DNA of 47,245 nucleotides from an uncultured Prevotellaceae bacterium (GTDB lineage Bacteria > Bacteroidota > Bacteroidia > Bacteroidales > Bacteroidaceae): the NCBI GenBank assembly GCA_900317305.1, contig ONGG01000028.1:1-47245 (forward strand), read 5' to 3'. Shown piece after piece: positions 16,023-24,469 of the stretch; within the stretch, counting starts at the first letter, position 1, and the number at the start of each line of letters is the position of its first letter. The notes beneath the pieces were generated by a model that worked only from the letters and a program-made list of their open reading frames with translations, made no database searches and was not told where the DNA came from. The position numbers and the translations under genes are program-made.

Positions 16023-17491
16023 AGCACCGCCCCATTATATATAGCATGATGGCGGTCGTCGCCGTACTCACCGCCATGCTCACCGGCTGCACCCCCACAC
16101 CCGAGAACGCCACGCAGAGCAACAGTCTGCCACCCATCTACCCCGACTATACCGAAATCACCATTCCCTGCAACATCGCGCCCCTCAACTTCGTGGTGCG
16201 TGGCGAGGTGGAGGCCGTGGAAGCAAAGGTCAGCTGCCAGGGCGAGGAATTGGTGGTCAATGCCAAGGGCGATGCGGTATGTTTCGACCAAGACAAATGG
16301 AAGGCACTGATGCTGAAAGCCACCGGAAACCAAGTGAAAGTGAGCGTGACGGCACTGAAAAACGGCCGATGGACCACCTACCGCTCCTTTGGATGGGACG
16401 TGGTGACCGACAGCATTGACAGTCATCTCACCTACCGCCTGATAGAGCCCGACTATGAGATTTACCAAAACCTGACTTTGCAGGAACGCTGCTTGGAGAA
16501 CTTCGACGAGCGGTCGATCTCGCACTACGGACTGGTGGGCAACCGCTGCATGAACTGCCACACCTATGCCAACCGCCAGCCCGGACTCTCGATGCTCTAT
16601 GTGCGTGGCGAGGGCGGCGGTGCCATCCTGAACCGCAACGGGCAACTGACCAAACTCAACATCAAGACCGACGGCATGGTGTCGGGCAGCGTGTATTTCG
16701 GATTCAGCAAGAGCGGCCGCTACATCACCTTCTCTACCAATGTCATCATCCCCGCCTTCCACGCCATGCCCAGTAAGCGGCTGGAGGTGTTCGACCGCAC
16801 CTCCGATGTGTATGTGGCCGACCTTGAGACCAACACCATCATCAGCAGTGCGCAGCTCAGCGACTCGCTGGCTTTCGAGACCTTCCCCACCTTCTCGCCC
16901 GACGGCAAATACATCTATTTCTGCTCGGCCCCACCCACGAAGTTGCCCGACGGACTCAAGGAGATGCGCTACAGCCTTTGCCGCATCGCCTTCGACGAGA
17001 ACACGGGAACGATAGGCACTGAGGTGGATACCCTTTTCAATGCTAGGGAGAAAGGTCTTTCGGTGTGCCATCCACGGGTAAGTCCCGATGGGCGTCATCT
17101 GGTGTTCACTGTAGCCGACTACGGTACTTTCCCCATCTGGCACCAGGAATCCGACCTGCGAATGCTGAATCTGCAGACAGGAGAGACCGACGAAATGCGA
17201 TTAGTGAACAGTGCGAAGAGCGACACCTACCACAGTTGGTCGTCGAACAGCCGTTGGTTGGTATTTGCCTCGAAACGTGATGACGGTCTCTACGGCAAGC
17301 CCTATTTCTGTTATGTAGATCGGTTGGGGAAGGCACATAAGCCCTTCGTGTTGCCCCAAGAAGACCCCCATTTCTACGACTACAACCTGAAGTCGTTCAA
17401 TGCTCCCGAGTTAGGGAACGGCCGTCTGCCCTTCGATGCCAAGGACGTGAAGGATGCGTTGGAAGGGCAAGCCATGGATTTCAAGAACTAA
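16019..17491 (+). CDS. CxxCH beta-propeller lipoprotein (module A)
   Basis: A 490-residue predicted lipoprotein with lipobox LTGC (C24). After an N-terminal domain with the shared segment PPIYPDYTEITIP comes RCMNCHTYAN, a CxxCH motif (C177, C180, H181) typical of covalent haem c. The C-terminal 280 residues carry TolB/PD40-type propeller blades: FSKSGRYITFST, FPTFSPDGKYIYFCSA, HPRVSPDGRHLVF and YHSWSSNSRWLVFASKR. It is coupled to the preceding membrane protein and paralogous to genes at 19018-20505 and 23002-24468. Haem binding is inferred from the motif; a structural disulfide or metal site is possible. Confidence 0.8.
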   Translation: MKHRPIIYSMMAVVAVLTAMLTGCTPTPENATQSNSLPPIYPDYTEITIPCNIAPLNFVVRGEVEAVEAKVSCQGEELVVNAKGDAVCFDQDKWKALMLKATGNQVKVSVTALKNGRWTTYRSFGWDVVTDSIDSHLTYRLIEPDYEIYQNLTLQERCLENFDERSISHYGLVGNRCMNCHTYANRQPGLSMLYVRGEGGGAILNRNGQLTKLNIKTDGMVSGSVYFGFSKSGRYITFSTNVIIPAFHAMPSKRLEVFDRTSDVYVADLETNTIISSAQLSDSLAFETFPTFSPDGKYIYFCSAPPTKLPDGLKEMRYSLCRIAFDENTGTIGTEVDTLFNAREKGLSVCHPRVSPDGRHLVFTVADYGTFPIWHQESDLRMLNLQTGETDEMRLVNSAKSDTYHSWSSNSRWLVFASKRDDGLYGKPYFCYVDRLGKAHKPFVLPQEDPHFYDYNLKSFNAPELGNGRLPFDAKDVKDALEGQAMDFKN

Positions 17492-17509
17492 CACTCAACA
17501 AGTTGGAAG

Positions 17510-17550
17510 GAGTTCAGAAGTTACAGAAGTTCAGGAGTTCAGACATTACC
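17510..17550. repeat. AGTTCAGA repeats (family copy 2)
   Basis: Imperfect 8-9 bp repeats (AGTTCAGA, AGTTACAGA, AGTTCAGG) end in GAGTTCAGACATTACC. They lie in the 103-bp gap where the two module operons converge. I see no standard terminator hairpin in this gap. The same ending occurs at 37820-37833. Confidence 0.65.
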
Positions 17551-17594
17551 ACAACTAGCGACCATTGAACCAAATGAGGTGAATTCAAGCCACT

Positions 17595-19010
17595 TTACTT
17601 CTTCTTGCGATAGATTTTCCATCCCAATGCCGCAACAAGGATACTGACCACAGGCGAGAGGATATTGAAGAAGCAATAAGGCAGATAAGTGAGCGTAGAC
17701 ACCCCCAGGACCGTGCTTTGGGTGAGTCCGCAAGTGTTCCACGGCACCAGCACGGAAGTCACCGTTCCACCATCCTCGCACGAACGGCTGAGAAGCCTCG
17801 ATTCATATCCTTTCTCCTTATAAGTATCGCGGAACATGCTGCTCGACAACATGATGGCCAGATACTGGTCGGCCATGGCGATATTGAAGAATAGGCTCAT
17901 GCCTACCGTAGACGCCACCAATGACGTGGTGCCACGTACGAAACGCAGGATGACACCGATGACATCGCGCAACTGTCCTGTTGCCGTGAACACACCTCCG
18001 AAAGTCTGGGCACAGATGATGAGCCAGATGGTAGGCATCATGCCCGCCATGCCGCTTGTAGCCACCAGCTGGTTGACCTCTGCCGCCCCAGTGTCGATAT
18101 TTGTGCTGCCATAGCACACCTGCATGATGCCCTTATAGGGCAGCAGCACGTCGTGTATGGAAATGCCATCGGCCACGGCGATGCGCCTGATAAGTGCAGG
18201 CTGTGCCAGCAATGCCACGATGGCAGCGATAAACACCGCCAGGAACAGCACCACCAGTGACGGCCACCGCCGGGCAATCATAATGCCAGTGACCACAGGG
18301 ACGACCAACAGCCATGGCGAAATCACAAAGCTACGGTTCAGCGCCTCCATGAACTGGAGCGCATTGCCCTCATGCGACACCTCCACCATGAGTCCTGCCA
18401 CGAAGAATATGCTCAAGGAGATGATGAATGCCGGCACTGTGGTGTTCATCATATACTTGATATGCGTGAAAAGCGGTGTTCCTGAAACGCTGGAGGCCAG
18501 TACCGTGGTATCGGAGATCGGTGATAGTTTGTCGCCAAAATACGCCCCAGTGATGATAGAGCCTGCTATCCACCCGTCGTCGAAGCCATGCGCTTTTCCT
18601 ATTCCCATGAGCGCCACGCCTATGGTGGCCACGGTGGTCCACGACGAACCGATAAGCAGACTGACCATGGCGCACAGCACACTGCTGCTGATGAGAAACA
18701 CCTCGGGACGGATAATCTGCACGCCATAATAAATCATCGTGGGCACGATGCCCGACACCATCCATGTGCCACTGATGGCGCCAATGAGCAAGAGAATGAT
18801 GATGGCCGGCGTGCAACTTGCCACCTTGTTGGTAATCTCCTGCTCCAAGTCCTTCCACGTCAGTTTCTTCGTGAGTTCTCCTATCATCACCGAGACCGCC
18901 GATGCCACCAGCAGCGACACCTGGCTGGCACCATCGAGCGTGGCGTTGCCGAAGACGGCAACACAGCACGTGACAAGGGCGATAAGCACAAAGATAGGGA
19001 TGAACGACAT
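17595..19010 (-). CDS. NhaC-family Na+/H+ antiporter
   Basis: A 471-residue inner-membrane protein with about 11-12 hydrophobic segments along its whole length. The NhaC-like core is visible: LIGSSWTTVATIGVALMGIG, then GSIITGAYFGDKLSPISDTT, and near the end a conserved stretch with PWNTCGLTQSTVLGV. It would exchange sodium, or possibly organic anions such as malate-lactate, for protons. The ATG at 19010 is used because it gives a hydrophobic N-terminus 7 nt after the upstream stop; an earlier ATG at 19079 would overlap that gene. It is the last gene of the leftward module operon, so ion gradients may matter to that system. Confidence 0.88.
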   Translation of the reverse strand: MSFIPIFVLIALVTCCVAVFGNATLDGASQVSLLVASAVSVMIGELTKKLTWKDLEQEITNKVASCTPAIIILLLIGAISGTWMVSGIVPTMIYYGVQIIRPEVFLISSSVLCAMVSLLIGSSWTTVATIGVALMGIGKAHGFDDGWIAGSIITGAYFGDKLSPISDTTVLASSVSGTPLFTHIKYMMNTTVPAFIISLSIFFVAGLMVEVSHEGNALQFMEALNRSFVISPWLLVVPVVTGIMIARRWPSLVVLFLAVFIAAIVALLAQPALIRRIAVADGISIHDVLLPYKGIMQVCYGSTNIDTGAAEVNQLVATSGMAGMMPTIWLIICAQTFGGVFTATGQLRDVIGVILRFVRGTTSLVASTVGMSLFFNIAMADQYLAIMLSSSMFRDTYKEKGYESRLLSRSCEDGGTVTSVLVPWNTCGLTQSTVLGVSTLTYLPYCFFNILSPVVSILVAALGWKIYRKKK

Positions 19011-19017
19011 GGCCAGA

Positions 19018-20505
19018 CTATCTGATTTTGGTTTCCACGCGCTTGTCGGACATGATGTCGCGGGCCACAGCCCGTGCATCGAGCCTCACTGGTTCACTGG
19101 TGAAATCCGGTGTATTGAAAGAGAAGAGCGTCTCGTCGTAATACGCCCATGGGTTGCGCTGTGGCAACAAGAAGGGTTTCCCCATCCGGCCATCCTTGTC
19201 GACATGTGCCAGATAAAGATGGGTGTAATAGCCATTCCCCCTACGCGACGTAAACACGATCCACCGTGAGTTCTTACTCCAGTTGTGGTAACTGTCGGTA
19301 TCGTCGCTGTTCACCTCGTCCAAAGGCCGTGCCTCACCCGTCTGCAAGTCGAGCAACCATTGGTCGGCCTCTTTGTGCCAGATAGGGAAGCAACCATAGT
19401 CGGACATCGTGAAAAGCAGGAACCGCCCGTCGTAGGAAGGACGGGGATGATTGGCACTCTTGCCCATCATCCGGGCATTGAAAATCGTATCCACCTCGCC
19501 TGTGAAGACGCCCTTGTCGGGGTCGAATCCGATTTTGCACAAATTATACTTGATATCCTTGTATTCGGAGGGAATCATCCTCGACTCCGCAGCGCAGAAA
19601 TAAAGCGTCTTTCCATCGGGAGAGAAGACCGGATAATTCTCATAATGCGATTTCGTAGCCACGAGCGAGTCGAACAATATCTCATGCTTATCGGGCGAAT
19701 AGACCAAAACGTCGGAGGCGTGGTCGAACACCTCTATCCGCTCGGCCGCCACGGCATGGAACGACTGGTTGGTCTTGTTGGTGGAATAGGCCACGAAACG
19801 GCCCGATGGATGCCAATAAGGATAAACCATCGACCCTCCAAGACTGTCGTTCTTGGCTTTGAGCAGTTCGGTAGTTCCTCCATGATGAATCAGCGTAGCC
19901 CCATGTTCACCACGGATATGGAACGTGAAACTATTGGGGTCGGTATGGTTGGCGACATGGCAGTTGAGGCAAGCTCCCGGCGCTGCCGTATTCTCAAGAA
20001 TAGCCATCTCGCTGAAGGTGGACAGCTCGCGCTGGTAAATCCCCATCTTCCCATATACCTCATATCCTGGTGGTATACGGCGGTATGTGAGTCCCCATTC
20101 CTCAAGGCTGTCGCCACTCACCTCAACCTTGAAATCCTGGTATTGGACCCATTCACCATTGTTTTTCACGCATACGGTAAACGTGAGTGCAGCCCCCTTG
20201 TTCTGCGAGGTCAGCCGATGCCATTCGTCAATATCGAAGTCGGCATACTCGCCATTGACATGCAGCTCGCCACCTTTTTCGCCACGCACCACCACGTCCA
20301 CAGCCTGGTTTTCCCCATAACAATTGAAATTGAGAGGAGCAATCTCTGCTGGGATGGTGACACCTGCATAGTCGGGGAATATGGGCGGCAGTTGCTCCAC
20401 GACCGTGGGATTCTCAGGCATCGAGCCACACGACACCATCATCCACGTTGCCAAGCAAATCATCATGCCCCAGGCCAAAAGGTTATTGTTCTTTCTCGTT
20501 CTCAT
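19018..20505 (-). CDS. CxxCH beta-propeller lipoprotein (module B)
   Basis: A 495-residue lipoprotein with lipobox VSC (C26). Same layout as the paralogues: PPIFPDYAGVTIPAEIAPLNF in the N-terminal domain, the CxxCH motif in ACLNCHVANH (C179, C182, H183), then propeller strands YWHPSGRFVAYST, YPVFSPDGKTLYFCAA, HPRPSYDGRFLLF and YHNWSKNSRWIVFTSRR. The region before CxxCH, TYRRIPPGYEV, is shared almost exactly with the module C protein. The gene begins one base after the stop of the DUF6057-like gene upstream (TGA-C-ATG). Confidence 0.8.
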   Translation of the reverse strand: MRTRKNNNLLAWGMMICLATWMMVSCGSMPENPTVVEQLPPIFPDYAGVTIPAEIAPLNFNCYGENQAVDVVVRGEKGGELHVNGEYADFDIDEWHRLTSQNKGAALTFTVCVKNNGEWVQYQDFKVEVSGDSLEEWGLTYRRIPPGYEVYGKMGIYQRELSTFSEMAILENTAAPGACLNCHVANHTDPNSFTFHIRGEHGATLIHHGGTTELLKAKNDSLGGSMVYPYWHPSGRFVAYSTNKTNQSFHAVAAERIEVFDHASDVLVYSPDKHEILFDSLVATKSHYENYPVFSPDGKTLYFCAAESRMIPSEYKDIKYNLCKIGFDPDKGVFTGEVDTIFNARMMGKSANHPRPSYDGRFLLFTMSDYGCFPIWHKEADQWLLDLQTGEARPLDEVNSDDTDSYHNWSKNSRWIVFTSRRGNGYYTHLYLAHVDKDGRMGKPFLLPQRNPWAYYDETLFSFNTPDFTSEPVRLDARAVARDIMSDKRVETKIR

Positions 20506-20506
20506 G

Positions 20507-22327
20507 TCAATAAATCTCCTTCATTTGTTGCTTTCCTTTCTTCTCCTTGCCCTCTTGGCTCACCAACATATACGACCAGAAGGTGTTGGCCAGCGGCGGC
20601 ATCGACAGCGAAGGATCGCTCGGGTTCTTCATATAGAGATTGACAAACTGCGTGAGCAGGTTGCATGTGGCAGGTTCTATGCTCCACGGCATCCCCTCGA
20701 AGCTGCCGTGCTGCTGTGTCCATTGCATCACCAGGGCCTGCTGGTAGGCATTGGGGATGCGGCTGAACTTGGCATATTTCCCCAAGGGATAATACTCGTT
20801 GAACCGCTCCAGGTCGCGCTGCAGCAATTCGTAGCACATCAGGTATTCGTAAGCCATGCGGTTGTCGTAATTCTGCACGAAGAGAAGGCCGAGCATCTGG
20901 TCCATCTCGGTATCGCTGAAGAGGAAATCCTGTTTCTTCTGCCTATAGGCCCTCAGTTTGCCATAGACCGGGTCGTCGTTCACTTTCCCTTCCCTGATCA
21001 TCGTTTTCTGCTCTTTTGCCCACTTGCGGTAGAACAACGATTTCTCCAAAATCCTGAGATATTTCATCGCCACCTCGTAGTGGCCATTGATGATATTGCA
21101 CTCCGTGATGCGCTTCGTGAGCCGCCCGCTCTTGCAGTGATTGGGTATGGCCTCCTGGGCCTCGAAAGCATAGCGCTCGGCATCGTTCACCATACCGAGC
21201 CAATAGAATGTCTCTCCCGGAGGCAATGGCGAGGTCATATCACGCTGGAACGAAGGGAACAGTCCCTCTGCCCCATTCTGGAAGAACTCAAACAACCGGT
21301 CACTCAGTTGACCGTTCATGGCGAGAGCCAGGTTCACGCATGCCACATCGAAAGGTTTCGATGGCTGTTTCTTCTCCGCTTTCTCGATAATCTTGTCCCA
21401 TTGACGGGTCCTGACGAGGAAGTCGTACGTGATGAGGTCGTATTTCAAGGTATCGTAAGCATGGCCGATGAAAAACCATCCCCCAACGACCAGCACCACA
21501 CACTGCGACCATGCCAGCAAAGACTTCTTGCGCATTTGCGGCAACAACGGTGCCACCAACGGCAGCAAGACCGTCACCACCTCGATAGCCGTCTGCATGA
21601 CAGGCTGGTAAACAGGATAGCGATAATACTCAATGCCCACGAACAGGTTGAACCAAGGATACTGAAGGCCTCTGGCAATCAGGAGGATGGCAGCAATGGA
21701 GAAGATAACGGCTCCCACTCCCAAAGCCAGCCCTTGCAGAGAGCGCCCCTTGAAGGTCTCGAAAAGCAAAATATACAGCGGCACCATCAGCACACAAGGA
21801 CCGAAGCACCAATACATCAGCGGCAAGACAACAAGGATGAAAGCGATTTTCCACCATTTGCGCTTGGGGAAAAAATCGTCGTTGCTCACCACATGATAGA
21901 GCAACATGGCACAAAGAGAGGCCAGGATGGCGATAAAAAATCCGAGCATCACATTCTCGTCACCAGCATGGGCCCATAATATCAGCGAGGGAATGAAACT
22001 GAGCGGATAATAGATATCGGCTGTCGCATGACGTCGCATCAAGACCCATACCATGCGCTGCACGAGCACATAGATGAATGCCAGCAGACAAGCACCCAGC
22101 ACCGGAATGTAGTTGAACTGGGTGATGAATTCGGCCACATAGCAAGCCAGACCACCCGGCACGGCCACCCTATCGAGGAAATAATGCCAATCGAACAGAA
22201 ACAACTGATATTGTTCCTGGAACGACAGCACCGACATGTAGGGTATTGCCCAGAACAACGCTACCACCACGCCAAAGAGCACGGAGAGCAGCATTTTCCA
22301 ATATTTCGCTATCAATCTCATAGTCAT
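20507..22327 (-). CDS. DUF6057-like polytopic membrane protein (module B)
   Basis: A 606-residue paralogue of the module A and C membrane proteins. Several membrane helices fall in the first 290 residues and a soluble helical domain follows. Shared features include FQEQYQLFLFDWHYFLDR after the first helix, PGGLACYVAEFITQF, and in the soluble part FYWLGMVNDAE and KRITECNIINGHYEVAMKYL. It is followed by its lipoprotein partner with a one-base gap and starts 39 nt after the DUF4369-like gene. A second Met lies two codons downstream. Function unknown. Confidence 0.75.
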   Translation of the reverse strand: MTMRLIAKYWKMLLSVLFGVVVALFWAIPYMSVLSFQEQYQLFLFDWHYFLDRVAVPGGLACYVAEFITQFNYIPVLGACLLAFIYVLVQRMVWVLMRRHATADIYYPLSFIPSLILWAHAGDENVMLGFFIAILASLCAMLLYHVVSNDDFFPKRKWWKIAFILVVLPLMYWCFGPCVLMVPLYILLFETFKGRSLQGLALGVGAVIFSIAAILLIARGLQYPWFNLFVGIEYYRYPVYQPVMQTAIEVVTVLLPLVAPLLPQMRKKSLLAWSQCVVLVVGGWFFIGHAYDTLKYDLITYDFLVRTRQWDKIIEKAEKKQPSKPFDVACVNLALAMNGQLSDRLFEFFQNGAEGLFPSFQRDMTSPLPPGETFYWLGMVNDAERYAFEAQEAIPNHCKSGRLTKRITECNIINGHYEVAMKYLRILEKSLFYRKWAKEQKTMIREGKVNDDPVYGKLRAYRQKKQDFLFSDTEMDQMLGLLFVQNYDNRMAYEYLMCYELLQRDLERFNEYYPLGKYAKFSRIPNAYQQALVMQWTQQHGSFEGMPWSIEPATCNLLTQFVNLYMKNPSDPSLSMPPLANTFWSYMLVSQEGKEKKGKQQMKEIY

Positions 22328-22366
22328 ATGGTTTCAAGCCATCTTTTACCAAATCTCTATCAGGTC

Positions 22367-22999
22367 TTACTCCTCCTCATGCACCGTCACCACCGTGCCA
22401 TCGGGCATACGCTTGGGATAACTGGTGGGATACAGGCCACTGAGGAACTCACGCAAGGCTCCCTCCTGGAGGGATGATGCCAGCTGCCGGGTATAGCGTT
22501 TGTATTGCACATGCACACTGTCGGCCTGTGCCAACAGTTGCTTTGCCCTCACGGTGTCGGTCTTGGCCATTTCCTGTGCGGCTTTTTTCAGCGTTGCCAT
22601 CTCACGCGTATGATTGATGGTGGCCTTCTTCCACACCTCCAGCGAGTCGTTGCCTGGCGTGCCCGACGAACTGCTCACACGTCCGATAGTGACGTTCAGG
22701 TCGCCCGGTTCGGTGACCACCAGCAAGCGTTCCACGCCATCACGGAAATGATAGTCCATGACAATCTGTGCCATGTGGCAAGTATCGGTGGCAAACTCAA
22801 ACTTTCCATCCTTGATATAGACGGAATCCACGGCCTCGGCCGAATCGTCCTCCAAAGGAACGAGGAAGATCTGCTTTCCGTTCAGACGTTCATCATCCAC
22901 CACACCATGAATGCGGCAACTACCCTGAGGTGCTGAATTGCAAGCAGCCATCAAGGCCACCGTGATGAGGGCACACAGCCCCATGTACTGTCTCTTCAT
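22367..22999 (-). CDS. DUF4369-like lipoprotein without thioredoxin domain
   Basis: A 210-residue predicted lipoprotein (lipobox MAAC, C20). Residues about 28-110 resemble the DUF4369 domain that often precedes a thioredoxin/AhpC domain in Bacteroidetes: beta strands such as GKQIFLVPLEDD and DSVYIKDGKFEFA, then LLVVTEPGDLNVTIG. The second half is helical and charged; no CxxC thioredoxin site is present, so the usual redox half is missing. It sits 2 nt after the module C lipoprotein and 39 nt before the module B membrane protein, and is probably part of the same envelope complex. Confidence 0.75.
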   Translation of the reverse strand: MKRQYMGLCALITVALMAACNSAPQGSCRIHGVVDDERLNGKQIFLVPLEDDSAEAVDSVYIKDGKFEFATDTCHMAQIVMDYHFRDGVERLLVVTEPGDLNVTIGRVSSSSGTPGNDSLEVWKKATINHTREMATLKKAAQEMAKTDTVRAKQLLAQADSVHVQYKRYTRQLASSLQEGALREFLSGLYPTSYPKRMPDGTVVTVHEEE

Positions 23000-23001
23000 A
23001 T

Positions 23002-24468
23002 CTATTTTATTTTCACTTGTATTCTCTCTTCCGAGGTCACCTGCCGTTGCATCTCACGGATATCAAGGCGCACCTTGCTCTTGGTGAAATCGGGCACATT
23101 GTAGGCATCGAACATCCCGGCATAATAGCTGCGTGGATTGCGCTGAGGCAGCAGGAAAGGCTTGCTCACGCGCCCTTCATCGTCGACACAGGCGAGATAG
23201 AGTTTGGTAAAAGCCCCGTCTTCTCTTTTGGAAGAGAAGACAAACCAATGGCTCCCCGATGCCCAGTTGTGATAACTCTCGGTCTGGTCACTGTTCACCT
23301 CCTTCAGGTTTCTCGTCTCATGCGTCTCGAGATTCATCAGCCAGAGGTCAGCATCACGCTGTGCCACAGGAAAATTGCTGCGGCCCGACACGCAATACAT
23401 CAGCCACCGTCCATCGTATGAAGGCCGAACGAGGGTATAACTCCTGTCGTCGCGCTGCCCATTGAGCAACGTGTCGGCATCTGTTCCGAAAGTACCTGTG
23501 GCGGCATTGAATGGCAATGCCACCAAAGAGCATTTCACCTTCTCATATTCAGCAGGCACATTGCAAGGTTTCGACGAACTGTAATAGAGCGTCTTGCCGT
23601 CGCTTGAAAAAGCGGGGAAGATCTCCAGATCCTCGGTCTGGAGCAGAGGCGACAAGACCAACTGGTTGGTCCTGACATCCAGAATGACGATGTCGCTGAA
23701 GCGGTGATACACCTCGAGGTTGCTCTTCGCCCCCGTGAAGAAACTCTGATGCACCGTGTTCACCGCATAGGCACAATAGTTGCCCGAGGGGTGCCAGTAG
23801 GCATAACTGCCTGCCGCCTTGGTGGAGTCGGTCTTGGTGTTGAGCCAACTCTGCCGGCCGTCAATCTGCACCATTGTTCCGCCCCCCTCGCCACGGATCT
23901 GCATCGTCAGCCAGCGGGGGTCGGTGCGGTTGGGTGTATGGCAGTTGAAGCATCTCCCTGGCAATGCCGTCTCCTGAACGAGTGGAGACTCCTCGAAGGT
24001 ATGGATGTCGCGCTGGTAGATGCCGATATTTCCACCTACCTCGTACCCTGGTGGGATGCGCCGATAGGTAAGTCCATAATCATCGAGGGCATACGGACTC
24101 ACATTGATGGTGAAGTCAAGGTATTGTGTCCATTGTCCTCCGGCTCTCGCACACACCGTGACAGTGAGTTGTCCGCCCACATTCTGACGGGTCAATTCGT
24201 GCCATTCTTCTATATCAAAATCGGCCCACTTGCCATTGACATGCAGTTCGCCTCCACGGCTTCCGATGACCTTCACATCCATACGGTCGAAACGGGTATC
24301 GGCCATATTGAAGTTGAGCGGGGCGATGCCCGCAGGCACCGTCACCCCCACATAATCGGGATATATAGTGGGGAGTTGGCCGACCATCTGGGGATTGTCG
24401 GGAGAATTGGAGCAGGCCGTCAGCAAGGAAAGGAGCCAGGCAATGATGATGAAGTGTGGTTGTCTCAT
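23002..24468 (-). CDS. CxxCH beta-propeller lipoprotein (module C)
   Basis: A 488-residue lipoprotein, lipobox LTAC (C19), with PTIYPDYVGVTVPAGIAPLNF, the CxxCH motif in RCFNCHTPNR (C173, C176, H177) and propeller strands YWHPSGNYCAYAV, FPAFSSDGKTLYYSSS, RPSYDGRWLMYCV and YHNWASGSHWFVFSSKR. Together with modules A and B this shows that the CxxCH, the YPDY-type segment and the propeller are conserved, while FPIWH of A and B is replaced by FPVAQ here. It starts one base after its membrane partner's stop. Confidence 0.8.
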   Translation of the reverse strand: MRQPHFIIIAWLLSLLTACSNSPDNPQMVGQLPTIYPDYVGVTVPAGIAPLNFNMADTRFDRMDVKVIGSRGGELHVNGKWADFDIEEWHELTRQNVGGQLTVTVCARAGGQWTQYLDFTINVSPYALDDYGLTYRRIPPGYEVGGNIGIYQRDIHTFEESPLVQETALPGRCFNCHTPNRTDPRWLTMQIRGEGGGTMVQIDGRQSWLNTKTDSTKAAGSYAYWHPSGNYCAYAVNTVHQSFFTGAKSNLEVYHRFSDIVILDVRTNQLVLSPLLQTEDLEIFPAFSSDGKTLYYSSSKPCNVPAEYEKVKCSLVALPFNAATGTFGTDADTLLNGQRDDRSYTLVRPSYDGRWLMYCVSGRSNFPVAQRDADLWLMNLETHETRNLKEVNSDQTESYHNWASGSHWFVFSSKREDGAFTKLYLACVDDEGRVSKPFLLPQRNPRSYYAGMFDAYNVPDFTKSKVRLDIREMQRQVTSEERIQVKIK

Positions 24469-24469
24469 G

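Noticed and set aside
20381-21979. 532-codon open frame opposite the module B membrane protein
   Set aside because: Antisense shadow; composition is His/Gln-rich with no domain that I recognise.
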